From RAM1 sp943372515 (GTDB lineage Bacteria > Pseudomonadota > Gammaproteobacteria > Burkholderiales > Burkholderiaceae_C), in contig CALRYY010000005.1 of the NCBI GenBank assembly GCA_943372515.1, positions 1-64,000 on the forward strand: a stretch of 64,000 bases of DNA. The letters run 5' to 3'. Below the pieces are notes generated by a model. The model was given only the letters and a program-made list of their open reading frames with translations, was not told where the DNA came from and ran no database searches. Of the stretch, positions 8,608 to 17,314 are shown piece after piece (within the stretch, counting starts at the first letter, position 1; each line of letters starts with the position of its first letter). The translations under genes were made by a program, and so were the position numbers.

Positions 8608-8898
8608 ATGAACCTTCGCCCCCTCGCCGATCGAGTGATCGTCAAACGCCTCGATGCAGAAGAAAAGACCGCCAGTGGCATCGTGCTGCCTGGCAACACG
8701 GCCGAAAAGCCCGACCAGGGTGAAGTCCTGGCTGTGGGCCCCGGCAAGAAGGACGACAAAGGCGCGCTGCTTGCCATGAGCGTCAAAAAGGGCGACCGCG
8801 TCCTGTTCGGCAAGTACAGCGGCCAGACCGTCAAGGTCGACGGCGACGAACTGCTCGTCATGAAGGAAGAAGACCTGTTCGCAGTCGTTGAGAAGTAA
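8608..8898 (+). CDS. groES: Co-chaperonin GroES
   Basis: GroES forms the heptameric lid of the GroEL chamber and is essential for ATP-driven folding of cytosolic proteins. The 96-residue product begins MNLRPLADRVIVKRLDAEEK and contains the mobile loop around 'KTASGIVLPGNTAEKPDQGEV', both diagnostic. It ends 'EEDLFAVVEK'. A CAGGAG ribosome site lies six bases before the ATG. It is the first gene of the groESL operon, driven from the CIRCE-controlled promoter. Confidence 0.99.
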   Translation: MNLRPLADRVIVKRLDAEEKTASGIVLPGNTAEKPDQGEVLAVGPGKKDDKGALLAMSVKKGDRVLFGKYSGQTVKVDGDELLVMKEEDLFAVVEK

Positions 8899-8949
8899 TT
8901 TCTCGCCTCTTCCCAATCCCCTTTCAACTGAATTTCTGGAGTAATCAAC

Positions 8950-10602
8950 ATGGCAGCAAAAGACGTAGTCTTCGGCGGTGAAGCCCGCGCGCGCATGGTC
9001 GAGGGTGTGAACATCCTGGCCAACGCGGTCAAAGTGACCCTGGGCCCCAAGGGCCGCAACGTGGTGCTGGAGCGCTCCTTCGGCGCCCCCACCGTGACCA
9101 AGGACGGTGTGTCCGTGGCCAAGGAAATCGAGCTCAAGGACAAGCTGCAGAACATGGGCGCGCAGATGGTCAAGGAAGTTGCTTCCAAGACCTCCGACAA
9201 CGCCGGTGACGGCACCACCACCGCGACCGTGCTGGCCCAGGCCATCGTGCACGAAGGCATGAAGTACGTGGCCGCCGGGATGAACCCGATGGACCTCAAG
9301 CGCGGCATCGACAAGGCCGTGCTGGCCCTGACCGAGCAGCTGAAGAAGGCCTCCAAGGCCACCACCACCAGCAAGGAAATCGCCCAGGTCGGCTCCATTT
9401 CCGCCAACTCCGATGAATCCATCGGCGAGATCATCGCCAAGGCGATGGACAAGGTTGGCAAGGAAGGCGTGATCACCGTTGAAGACGGCAAGAGCCTGGA
9501 CAACGAGCTGGACATCGTCGAAGGCATGCAGTTCGACCGCGGCTACCTGAGCCCGTACTTCATCAACAACCCCGAAAAGCAGTCCGCCCTGCTGGACAAC
9601 CCCTTCGTGCTGCTGTTCGACAAGAAGATCAGCAACATCCGTGACCTGCTGCCCGTGCTGGAGCAAGTCGCCAAGGCCGGCCGTCCGCTGCTGATCATTG
9701 CCGAAGAAGTCGAAGGCGAAGCCCTGGCAACGCTCGTGGTCAACACCATCCGCGGCATCCTGAAGGTTGTGGCCGTCAAGGCGCCTGGCTTCGGCGACCG
9801 CCGCAAGGCCATGCTGGAAGACATCGCCATCCTGACGGGCGGCAAGGTCATCGCTGAAGAAGTCGGCCTGACGCTCGAGAAGGTCACCCTGGCCGACCTG
9901 GGCCAGGCCAAGCGCATCGAAGTGGGCAAGGAAAACACGACCATCATCGACGGCGCCGGCGCCGGCGGCGACATCGAAGCGCGTGTCAAGCAGATCCGCG
10001 TGCAGATCGAGGAAGCCACGTCCGACTACGACCGTGAAAAGCTGCAAGAGCGCGTGGCCAAGCTGGCCGGCGGTGTTGCCGTGATCAAGGTCGGCGCTGC
10101 CACCGAAGTCGAGATGAAGGAAAAGAAGGCCCGCGTGGAAGACGCGCTGCACGCTACCCGTGCCGCCGTTGAAGAAGGCATCGTGGCTGGCGGCGGCGTC
10201 GCACTGCTGCGCGCCAAGCAAGCCGCTGGCGCCATCAAGGGCGACAACGCCGACCAGGAAGCCGGCATCAAGCTGGTCCTGAAGGCCATCGAAGCCCCGC
10301 TGCGCGAAATCGTCTACAACGCTGGTGGCGAAGCTTCCGTCGTGGTGAACGCGGTTCTGGCCGGCAAGGGCAACTACGGCTTCAACGCCGCCAACGACAC
10401 CTACGGCGACATGATCGAAATGGGTATCCTGGACCCGACCAAGGTGACCCGCACAGCCCTGCAAAACGCAGCCTCGGTCGCGTCGCTGATGCTCACGACC
10501 GAAGCCATGGTCGCTGAAGCACCGAAGGACGAGTCTGGTGCTGGCGCCATGGCTGGCGGCGGCATGGGTGGTATGGGCGGCATGGGCGGCATGGACATGT
10601 AA
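8950..10602 (+). CDS. groL: Chaperonin GroEL
   Basis: The 550-residue subunit forms the double-ring Hsp60 chaperonin. It starts AAKDVVFGGEARARMVEGVN after the initiator Met, has the ATP-site motif 'DGTTTATVLAQ' near residue 87 with 'NAGDGTTT', the signature 'AAVEEGIVAGGGVALLRA' near residue 405-420, and the flexible Gly-Met tail (GGMGGMGGMGGMDM). CTGGAG lies nine bases before the ATG, 51 bases after groES. It is a full-length, intact single chaperonin with strongly biased codon use, as expected for a highly expressed gene. A long open frame on its complement is a codon-bias mirror. Confidence 0.99.
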   Translation: MAAKDVVFGGEARARMVEGVNILANAVKVTLGPKGRNVVLERSFGAPTVTKDGVSVAKEIELKDKLQNMGAQMVKEVASKTSDNAGDGTTTATVLAQAIVHEGMKYVAAGMNPMDLKRGIDKAVLALTEQLKKASKATTTSKEIAQVGSISANSDESIGEIIAKAMDKVGKEGVITVEDGKSLDNELDIVEGMQFDRGYLSPYFINNPEKQSALLDNPFVLLFDKKISNIRDLLPVLEQVAKAGRPLLIIAEEVEGEALATLVVNTIRGILKVVAVKAPGFGDRRKAMLEDIAILTGGKVIAEEVGLTLEKVTLADLGQAKRIEVGKENTTIIDGAGAGGDIEARVKQIRVQIEEATSDYDREKLQERVAKLAGGVAVIKVGAATEVEMKEKKARVEDALHATRAAVEEGIVAGGGVALLRAKQAAGAIKGDNADQEAGIKLVLKAIEAPLREIVYNAGGEASVVVNAVLAGKGNYGFNAANDTYGDMIEMGILDPTKVTRTALQNAASVASLMLTTEAMVAEAPKDESGAGAMAGGGMGGMGGMGGMDM

Positions 10603-10656
10603 TGTCCTTTGGCCCGGCAAGCGCCACAAGCGCAGCCGGGCCAACCCCCAAGGCAC

Positions 10657-10686
10657 AAAAAAACCGCGGCTTGCCGCGGTTTTTTA
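10657..10686. terminator. Bidirectional rho-independent terminator between groEL and pgi
   Basis: CCGCGG at 10664-10669 and 10674-10679 pair around a CTTG loop, extended by the flanking A and T runs (A run from 10657, T run to 10685). The symmetric A/T flanks let it stop groESL on the plus strand and pgi on the minus strand. Confidence 0.88.
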
Positions 10687-10703
10687 TTGGGTTCGCCGCT
10701 TCC

Positions 10704-12281
10704 CTATCGCATGCGCTTGAGCAGCCCGGCCGTAGAGCCGTCCAGGCCGGCCGTGTCGCCGCTTTGCAGCCGCGTGCTGATGTCCTTGGCCAGCACCTTG
10801 CCCAGCTCCACACCCCACTGGTCAAAACTGTTGATGCCCCACAGCGAGCCGCTGGTGAACACGCGGTGCTCCTGCATGGCAACCAACGCACCCAGGCTTT
10901 GCGGGGTCAGCTCGTCCAATAGCAGTACCGTGCTGGGCCGGTTACCGGGAAAGTGGCGGTGACCGCCTTCGTCGATCTTGCCCAACATCAAGGCCTGCGC
11001 CTGCGCCAGCACGTTAGCCAGCAGCAATTCCTGGTGCCTGGCCAGCGTGTGCGCCGCGCGGCGCACGGCTACAAATTCGACTGGCACCACATCCGTGCCC
11101 TGGTGCAGCATCTGGAAATAGGCGTGCTGCCCGTTGGTGCCAGGCTCGCCCCACAGAACAGGTGCTGTCTGCAGTTGTAGCGCGTCACCGTGCAGATCCA
11201 CCCGCTTGCCGTTGCTTTCCATTTCCAGCTGCTGCAGGTAGGCCGGCAGACGGCGCAGCGCGCTGTGGTACGGCGCAATGCTGCGGCTGGCGAACCCATG
11301 GAAGTTGCGGTACCAGACGTCCAGCAGCCCCAGGCGCACCGGCAGGTTCTGCGCCAGCGGCGCGGTGCGAAAGTGCTCATCCATGGCATGGGCGCCCGCC
11401 AGCATCTCGCAAAAGCGTGTGGGGCCGATGGCCATGGCAATGGGCAGGCCAATGGCCGACCACAGTGAATAGCGGCCACCCACCCAGTCCCAGAAGCCAA
11501 AGGTGGTGGTGATGCCGAAGTCACGCGCAGCGCTGACGTTCGTGGTCAGTGCAGCGAAATGACGGGCCACGTCGCGTCCGCCGTTGCTGTCAAACCATTG
11601 GCGTGCCGAACGCGCGTTGGTCATGGTCTCAACTGTGTTGAATGTCTTGGACGCAATCAGGAACAGCGTGCTGTGAGGCGCTACCTGCGCAAGTACAGCG
11701 GCCAGTTCATGCCCGTCGACATTCGACACAAAGTGAAAGCGTTTGCCCGGATGCGCAAACCCCTGCAGGGCCAGCACCGCCATCTGCGGTCCCAGGTCGG
11801 AACCGCCGATACCAATGTTGACGATGTCGGTAATGCCATCGTCAGCCCGCACAGCGTCGGCATAGGCCAGCATGGCGTCGCGCGTGGCGGTCACGTCTGC
11901 GTAGGGGGTCTCCAGCCCAGGCGCGGCCTTCGGCGAGCGCAGGAGCCAGTGCATGGCCGCGCGCTGCTCGGTCGTGTTGATTGGCTCGCCGGCAAACATG
12001 GCGTCGCGATGCTTTTCCACTGCACACTCACCTGCCAGCGCCAGCAACAGCGCCTGCGTGGCGCTGTCCACCAGGTTCTTGGACAGGTCGGCAAACACAT
12101 GGGGGGCCTGCAGGCTGAAGCTGTCAAAGCGACCTGGGTCCGCGGCAAAAGCATCGCGCAGGTCAAAGCTGCGGCCTGTCGAATAAAACTGCGTCTGCAA
12201 GGCAGCCCAGGCGGGCACCTGGTCGCAGCGCGGCCGCTCGGCCAGGTCGTCCATGGCTGCCATGTTGTTTGCCGCGTTCAC
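10704..12281 (-). CDS. pgi: Glucose-6-phosphate isomerase
   Basis: Pgi interconverts glucose-6-phosphate and fructose-6-phosphate. The 525-residue product has 'NIGIGGSDLGPQMAVLAL' (substrate phosphate loop, about residue 155), the PROSITE-type signature 'DWVGGRYSLWSAIG' near residue 255, and 'NSFDQWGVELGK' close to the C-terminus. Length is normal. The start is GTG at 12281, overlapping the tal stop as GTGA; an internal ATG at 12263 is the alternative. The tal-pgi pair suggests pentose-phosphate/gluconeogenic cycling, in keeping with nearby zwf and hexR. Confidence 0.96.
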   Translation of the reverse strand: MNAANNMAAMDDLAERPRCDQVPAWAALQTQFYSTGRSFDLRDAFAADPGRFDSFSLQAPHVFADLSKNLVDSATQALLLALAGECAVEKHRDAMFAGEPINTTEQRAAMHWLLRSPKAAPGLETPYADVTATRDAMLAYADAVRADDGITDIVNIGIGGSDLGPQMAVLALQGFAHPGKRFHFVSNVDGHELAAVLAQVAPHSTLFLIASKTFNTVETMTNARSARQWFDSNGGRDVARHFAALTTNVSAARDFGITTTFGFWDWVGGRYSLWSAIGLPIAMAIGPTRFCEMLAGAHAMDEHFRTAPLAQNLPVRLGLLDVWYRNFHGFASRSIAPYHSALRRLPAYLQQLEMESNGKRVDLHGDALQLQTAPVLWGEPGTNGQHAYFQMLHQGTDVVPVEFVAVRRAAHTLARHQELLLANVLAQAQALMLGKIDEGGHRHFPGNRPSTVLLLDELTPQSLGALVAMQEHRVFTSGSLWGINSFDQWGVELGKVLAKDISTRLQSGDTAGLDGSTAGLLKRMR

Positions 12282-13225
12282 GCCGCCAGCATCAAATGTT
12301 CAAGCTTCACCGCATCGGCTGCGAAGGCGCGTATGCCTTCGGCCAGCTTCTCGGTGGCCATCGCGTCTTCGTTCAACGCGTAACGAAAACCCGCCTCGTC
12401 CAGGTTCACCGGTGCCAGCTCCATGTGGCGTGCGGCGCTGGCGTCCAGCGCGCGCACCAGCGGTGCCTCACTGGCGGCGAGCGCTGCCAGCAGGTCCGGG
12501 CTGATGGTCAGCAGGTCGCAGCCTGCCAGCGCCGTGATCTGCCCGGCATTGCGAAAGCTCGCGCCCATGACTTCGGTGGCAATGCCGAAGTGTTTGTAGT
12601 GGTTGTAGATCTGGCGCACCGATTTCACGCCAGGGTCGTTGGCGCCCGCGCTGGCGGCTTCGTCCCAGGCCGCGCCCGCCTGCTTTTTGTACCAGTCGTA
12701 AATGCGCCCGACAAAGGGCGAGATGAGCTGCACCTTCTCTTGCCCGCACACCACCGCCTGGCTGAACGAGAACAGCAGCGTCAGATTGGTATTGATACCG
12801 CGCCGCTGCAGCCGGCCTGCTGCCTGCATGCCCTCCCACGTGGCCGCAATCTTGATCAGCACGCGTTCGGTAGGCACACCCTCGGCCTGGTACAGCTCGA
12901 TGATGCGTTCTGCCCGGGTAAAGGTGGCGTCGGCATCAAAGCTCAGGCGCGCGTCCACTTCCGTGGAAACCCGCCCGGGAATCAGCCCCAGGATTTCACG
13001 GCCAAAGCGCACCAGCAGCCGGTCCATGATCTCGTCCAGCGGCCTGTCGCGGTAGGCCTCCACGGTGTCCTTGAGCAGCGGCTGGTAGTCGGCCTTTTGC
13101 ACGGCCTTGAGGATCAGCGACGGATTGGTGGTTGCGTCTTGCGGCTTGAAAGCATCCATTTGCCGGAAGTCGCCCGTATCGGCCACCACCGTCGTGAACT
13201 GTTTGAGCGCATCGAGTTGATTCAT
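12278..13225 (-). CDS. tal: Transaldolase
   Basis: Transaldolase moves a dihydroxyacetone unit between sedoheptulose-7-phosphate and glyceraldehyde-3-phosphate in the non-oxidative pentose phosphate pathway. The 315-residue product starts MNQLDALKQFTTVVADTGDF and shows the family blocks 'DATTNPSLILKA' (about residue 32) and 'VLIKIAATWEG', whose lysine forms the Schiff base. Length equals the E. coli TalB class. The frame is open upstream to 13597, but homology begins at ATG 13225. It overlaps pgi by four bases, so the two are an operon. Confidence 0.97.
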   Translation of the reverse strand: MNQLDALKQFTTVVADTGDFRQMDAFKPQDATTNPSLILKAVQKADYQPLLKDTVEAYRDRPLDEIMDRLLVRFGREILGLIPGRVSTEVDARLSFDADATFTRAERIIELYQAEGVPTERVLIKIAATWEGMQAAGRLQRRGINTNLTLLFSFSQAVVCGQEKVQLISPFVGRIYDWYKKQAGAAWDEAASAGANDPGVKSVRQIYNHYKHFGIATEVMGASFRNAGQITALAGCDLLTISPDLLAALAASEAPLVRALDASAARHMELAPVNLDEAGFRYALNEDAMATEKLAEGIRAFAADAVKLEHLMLAA

Positions 13226-13367
13226 ACAACAGATTATCCGGCCTGCCGTGCGCTGCGTGGGAACGTCCGGGTTACAAACCGGCGACCCGATTTGTAGGCG
13301 GGGGCTCACAAGCGCTGCTGCGCGGTACCGACCCCCTGGCGCTGGTGGCGCGTGCAAACTCCGTCGC

Positions 13368-14000
13368 ATGCCTTTCACGCCCTTTCTCGCCGCATTTTTC
13401 TTCGCTCTGACGGGCCTGGTCGCACTGGCCACGCATGCGCAGACCGCATCCGCCGTGTCGCTGGGCACGCAGGCCAACATCCATACACCCGCACCCACCG
13501 CTGCCCTGCCCGTCGTGGCACCGGTGGACTTGCTGCGGTATGCAGGCACCTGGTATGAGCAGGCCCGCCTGCCCAATCGCTTCCAGCGCAGTTGCACCGG
13601 CCAGGTGACAGCGCACTATGACGTCCAACCCGACGGCAATGTGCGCGTGACCAACAGCTGCGCCCAGGCAGACGGCAGCACCGAGACAGCCCAGGGAATT
13701 GCTCGTGTGGTACCGGTGGCAGGCCAGCCCGCTGCTGGCCGGCTGGAAGTGAGCTTTGCACCGCGCTGGCTCAGCTGGGTACCTGTGGTGTGGGGTGACT
13801 ACTGGATCCTGCAGCTGGATGCCGGTTACCAGGTTGCGCTGGTCGGCACGCCCAACCGCGAGTACCTGTGGGTGCTGTCACGCGCGCCGCAGATTGACGC
13901 GGCGCGCCTGCAAGCGCTGCTGGACTACGCCCGCGACACGGGTTTCGACACAACCGGTGTGGTGCGTACCCCTTCGGTGCCAGCGATCGCGCTGCGCTGA
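13368..14000 (+). CDS. Exported lipocalin (Blc-like)
   Basis: The 210-residue protein has an N-terminal Sec signal (hydrophobic core residues 5-22, AHAQ/TASA cleavage region) and a lipocalin domain. 'YAGTWYEQARLPNRFQ' around residues 58-73 is the GxW motif region of bacterial Blc lipocalins; 'WGDYWILQLD' and 'YLWVLSRAPQID' are the later conserved strands. Unlike E. coli Blc there is no lipobox cysteine at the cleavage site, so it is probably soluble in the periplasm rather than lipid-anchored. Lipocalins bind lipids or other hydrophobic ligands. The frame extends upstream to 13248, overlapping the tal start region; ATG 13368 gives the signal peptide. Confidence 0.82.
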   Translation: MPFTPFLAAFFFALTGLVALATHAQTASAVSLGTQANIHTPAPTAALPVVAPVDLLRYAGTWYEQARLPNRFQRSCTGQVTAHYDVQPDGNVRVTNSCAQADGSTETAQGIARVVPVAGQPAAGRLEVSFAPRWLSWVPVVWGDYWILQLDAGYQVALVGTPNREYLWVLSRAPQIDAARLQALLDYARDTGFDTTGVVRTPSVPAIALR

Positions 14001-14006
14001 CGCCGC

Positions 14007-15056
14007 TCAGGCCACCGACACGACAGACACACCATGGTCGGCCAGGCTCAGGCCCACCCCGTCACCCGGCGACAGCACATCGGTCAGGTTCGGTGACACC
14101 ACAAAAATTTGCCCCAGACCGGTATTGAACGTGTATTCATACACGTTGCCCAGGTAGGCCGATTTGATGCAGGTGCCGTGCAGGCCGGTGCCATCGCGGT
14201 GAATGATCCAGGCCTCGGGCCGCACAGCCGCCTTGACCGGGCCGGCGGCCACTGGCCGGCGCGCCGTCAGCGTCAGCGGCCCCAGTGACACCGTGCCGTC
14301 AGCGCCTGCGATGGCCGGGAACAGCATGGCCTCACCCATGAAGCCCGCGACAAACTCTGACTGCGGGTATTCGTACAGGTCCTGCGGCGTGCCGCGCTGC
14401 GCGATCAGGCCCTGGTTCATGACGATGATCTGGTCGCTGACCGCCAGTGCCTCGCTCTGGTCGTGCGTGACGTAGGCCACCGTGAGCTGCAGGCGCTGCT
14501 GCAGTGTGCGGATTTCCTCGCGCATCTCGCGGCGCAGCCGCGCATCTAGGTTGGACAGCGGCTCATCAAAAAGAAGCACCGCCGGCTCCAGCACCAATGC
14601 CCGGGCAAGCGCCACGCGCTGCTGCTGGCCACCCGACAGTTCGCTGGGCAGGCGGTCATCAAAGCCGACCAGCCCCACATTGCGCAGCGCCTCCCCGGCC
14701 TGCGGGCGGGCAGCGTCCTTGGCGATGCCGGACATGCGCAACCCGTACATCACGTTCTCCACCACGCTCATGTGCGGGAAGAGGGCGTAGCTCTGGAACA
14801 TCATGCTCACGTTGCGCTGCGCCGGGCCCAGAGTCGTCACATCCTTGCCTGCAATGATGATCTGGCCCGACGTGGGCGACTCCAGCCCCGCGATCATGCG
14901 CAGCGTGGTGGTCTTGCCGCAGCCTGATGGTCCCAGGATGGTCGTCAACGTGCCGCGTGGCACCTCAAAGCTGATGCCCTGTACCGCCAGCGGCGCCGAC
15001 GGGTCCGTGCCATACCGCTTGGTGACGTTCTTGAAAACGATGCCCGAATCGCTCAT
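14007..15056 (-). CDS. ABC transporter ATP-binding protein, FbpC/PotA-like
   Basis: A 349-residue CUT1/Fe3+-type ATPase with Walker A GPSGCGKTT at residues 42-50, signature LSGGQQQR at 140-147, Walker B 'LLFDEPLSNLD' near 161-171 and a C-terminal TOBE domain (from about 285). It powers the adjoining importer (permease 15056-17254, binding protein 17315-18328). ATG 15056 shares one base with the permease stop (TGATG), so the genes are translationally coupled. Homologues carry ferric iron, 2-aminoethylphosphonate, spermidine or sugars; the substrate is not shown by this subunit. Confidence 0.85.
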   Translation of the reverse strand: MSDSGIVFKNVTKRYGTDPSAPLAVQGISFEVPRGTLTTILGPSGCGKTTTLRMIAGLESPTSGQIIIAGKDVTTLGPAQRNVSMMFQSYALFPHMSVVENVMYGLRMSGIAKDAARPQAGEALRNVGLVGFDDRLPSELSGGQQQRVALARALVLEPAVLLFDEPLSNLDARLRREMREEIRTLQQRLQLTVAYVTHDQSEALAVSDQIIVMNQGLIAQRGTPQDLYEYPQSEFVAGFMGEAMLFPAIAGADGTVSLGPLTLTARRPVAAGPVKAAVRPEAWIIHRDGTGLHGTCIKSAYLGNVYEYTFNTGLGQIFVVSPNLTDVLSPGDGVGLSLADHGVSVVSVA

Positions 15057-17254
15057 CAGTGCATTCCTTGTGTGTTGTTGATTTTTCTGCGCCCAAGTTT
15101 CCGTTCGCCCACCACGAACTGGATCAGGGCGGTAGCCATCGACATCAGGATGATGAGCACCGTGCAATAGGCCAGCGCCACACCATAGTCCCCATTGCCC
15201 ACGCGGCCGATGATGTAGGTGGTGGCCAGCTCGTTCTCGGCCGTGACCAGGAAGATCACGGCGCTGACCGTGGTGATGGCCCGCACGAAGCTGTACACCA
15301 GCGCCGCCACCAGGGCAGGCTTGAGCAAAGGAAGCACCACATGGCGCAGCGTCTGCACGCTGTTGGCACGCAGCATCAGCGATGCTTCATCCAGCGACCG
15401 GTCCAGCTGCTTGAACGCCGCCGTGCCCGCGCGCACGCCCACTGGCAGGTTGCGGAACATGAAGCACAGCACAATGATCAGCGCCGTGCCGGTCAGCTCG
15501 AACGGCGGCACGTTAAAGGCCAGGATGTAGCTCACACCCAGCACGGTGCCGGGGATGGCAAACGCCAGCAGGGCCGAAAACTCGAACGCGCCCTGCCCGC
15601 GAAATTCAGTGCGCGCCAAAAGCCACGCAATCAGCAGCCCCACCGTGGCCGTCAGGGGCGCCGAGATGGCCGCGAGCTTGATGGTGGTGAAGAACGAATT
15701 CCAGGCCGTGCCGGCCCACACCATGCCAAATTCACCCCACTCCAGCGAGAACGCCGTACGGAAGTGGTTGAGCGTGATCGTGTAGTCGCGTCCCCAGGTC
15801 TGCACAAAGCCACCCGCAAAGGCAAAAAGGTACACCACCAGCGTGAACGCCATCCACGGCAATGCCACGCCATACACCAGGCGGCGCACACCGGCGGGCA
15901 ACGGCATGGCAATGCCGGAATCGCCCTTGCCCGACACCGTGGTGAAGTTCTGCTTGCCCAGCAAGCCACGCTGGATGGCAAACACAGTGAGCGCAAACAC
16001 CGTAAGGACCCACGCCAGCGACGCCGCGCGCCCCTGGTCGTACTGCGCGCCCACGATGGCAAAGAAGATTTCGGTGGACAGCACAGAGAACTGCCCGCCC
16101 ACCACGATCGGGTTGCCAAAGTCGGCCATGCTCTCGATAAAGCCCACCAGGAACGCATTGGCCAGGCCGGGCTTGAGCAACGGCAGCGTCACCGTCATGA
16201 AGGTCTGCTGCGGGCTTGCGCGCAGGGTCTGCGCGGCTTCTTCGAGGCTGGGTGCCACGCCTTGCACCACGCCGCGCATGATCATGAAGGCAATGGGTGT
16301 GAAGGCAAAAGTCTGCGCGATCCACACGCCGAACCAGCCGTAGAACCAGCGCGTGGGCGGGATGCCAAATGCCCATTCCAGAAACTGGTTTGCCACACCG
16401 GCACGGCCGAACAGCAGGATCAGGCCCAGGCCCACCACGAACGGCGGCGTGATGATGGGCAGCATGGCCACGATGTTCAGCGGCCGGCCGTAGCGTTTGG
16501 AGGTGCGCTCGGCCATCAGCGCCATCAATGTACCCAGCAGTGTGGTGCTGGCCGCCGTCATGAGCCCCAGAAACAATGTGTTCCACGCCACACCACAGCG
16601 CTGCCCTCCCGTGACGCAGCCCAAGCCAAAGTTGCGTTCACTGGCCACGCGATCCACGATGGCGCCCAAAGCAAAGCCGCCGTCCTCCAGCACAAACGCC
16701 GCGCTCAGCGCCTTCAATACCGGGAACAGGATGAACAGCGCCAGCAAGCTGCCGCAGCCCAGCACAGCGGCGGCCACGAACAGGTCGCCCTTGAAATAAC
16801 CACGCCGCGCCATGCCGAACGAGGCCAGCATGAGCAGCGCGGTCAGCACCACAAAGCCGCCCCAGCCGACGCCGGGCTGGCGCGCAGCCAGCTCACCAAA
16901 GGCGGCGGTCAGGGATTCAAAGGCCCAGCCCCGTGCGCCGATGGAAAAGCCGCTGACCAGCAACCCCAGCAGCCCCAGGCCGCCGCCGGCCATCAGCACC
17001 GCGCCCTGGCGGCGCCCCGGCTGCAGGCAGGCCCCCATGGCGGCCAGCAGCAGCCCGGCAAAACCAAGCCACAGCCACGGCCGGCCGTAGCGCGCCGCCT
17101 GCAACAGGCCGTTGCCAGCCTGCTCTTGCGAGAACACCTGCGGGATCAGGCGCAGCCCGTTGGCGTCCTGAATGGCATACCAGGGTAAGGCCAGGTAGGC
17201 GAGCACGCCCACGGCCACCCAAAGCCACAAGGGCTTGTTGACAGAAAGTTTCAT
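15056..17254 (-). CDS. ABC transporter permease with two fused membrane domains, FbpB-like
   Basis: The 732-residue integral membrane protein contains two BPD_transp_1 domains in tandem, each with an EAA coupling loop: 'LEEAAQTLRASPQQTF' near residue 337 and 'LDEASLMLRANSVQTL' near residue 620, both followed by 'LPLLKP'. This fused layout is typical of the ferric iron (FbpB/SfuB/AfuB) class. An unusual N-terminal extension of about 200 residues adds several further hydrophobic helices before the first permease domain. Sits between the binding protein and ATPase genes. Iron specificity is only a family-level guess; see the HexR-like operator upstream of the binding protein. Confidence 0.83.
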   Translation of the reverse strand: MKLSVNKPLWLWVAVGVLAYLALPWYAIQDANGLRLIPQVFSQEQAGNGLLQAARYGRPWLWLGFAGLLLAAMGACLQPGRRQGAVLMAGGGLGLLGLLVSGFSIGARGWAFESLTAAFGELAARQPGVGWGGFVVLTALLMLASFGMARRGYFKGDLFVAAAVLGCGSLLALFILFPVLKALSAAFVLEDGGFALGAIVDRVASERNFGLGCVTGGQRCGVAWNTLFLGLMTAASTTLLGTLMALMAERTSKRYGRPLNIVAMLPIITPPFVVGLGLILLFGRAGVANQFLEWAFGIPPTRWFYGWFGVWIAQTFAFTPIAFMIMRGVVQGVAPSLEEAAQTLRASPQQTFMTVTLPLLKPGLANAFLVGFIESMADFGNPIVVGGQFSVLSTEIFFAIVGAQYDQGRAASLAWVLTVFALTVFAIQRGLLGKQNFTTVSGKGDSGIAMPLPAGVRRLVYGVALPWMAFTLVVYLFAFAGGFVQTWGRDYTITLNHFRTAFSLEWGEFGMVWAGTAWNSFFTTIKLAAISAPLTATVGLLIAWLLARTEFRGQGAFEFSALLAFAIPGTVLGVSYILAFNVPPFELTGTALIIVLCFMFRNLPVGVRAGTAAFKQLDRSLDEASLMLRANSVQTLRHVVLPLLKPALVAALVYSFVRAITTVSAVIFLVTAENELATTYIIGRVGNGDYGVALAYCTVLIILMSMATALIQFVVGERKLGRRKINNTQGMH

Positions 17255-17314
17255 GATGAGCGATGCCGTGCAGGTCGCGGGCGTTCAGCAGCGGGAAGGT
17301 TCAGCCGGTGTGGT

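Noticed and set aside
8590..10656. 688-codon open frame antisense to groEL
   Set aside because: It arises from the strong codon bias of groEL; its Gly/His/Asp-rich product has no family resemblance and spans the groES-groEL gap.
15059..17188. 709-codon open frame on the plus strand across the permease
   Set aside because: A mirror of the FbpB-like permease; the product is His/Gln/Arg-rich with no domain, while the minus frame has two EAA motifs.
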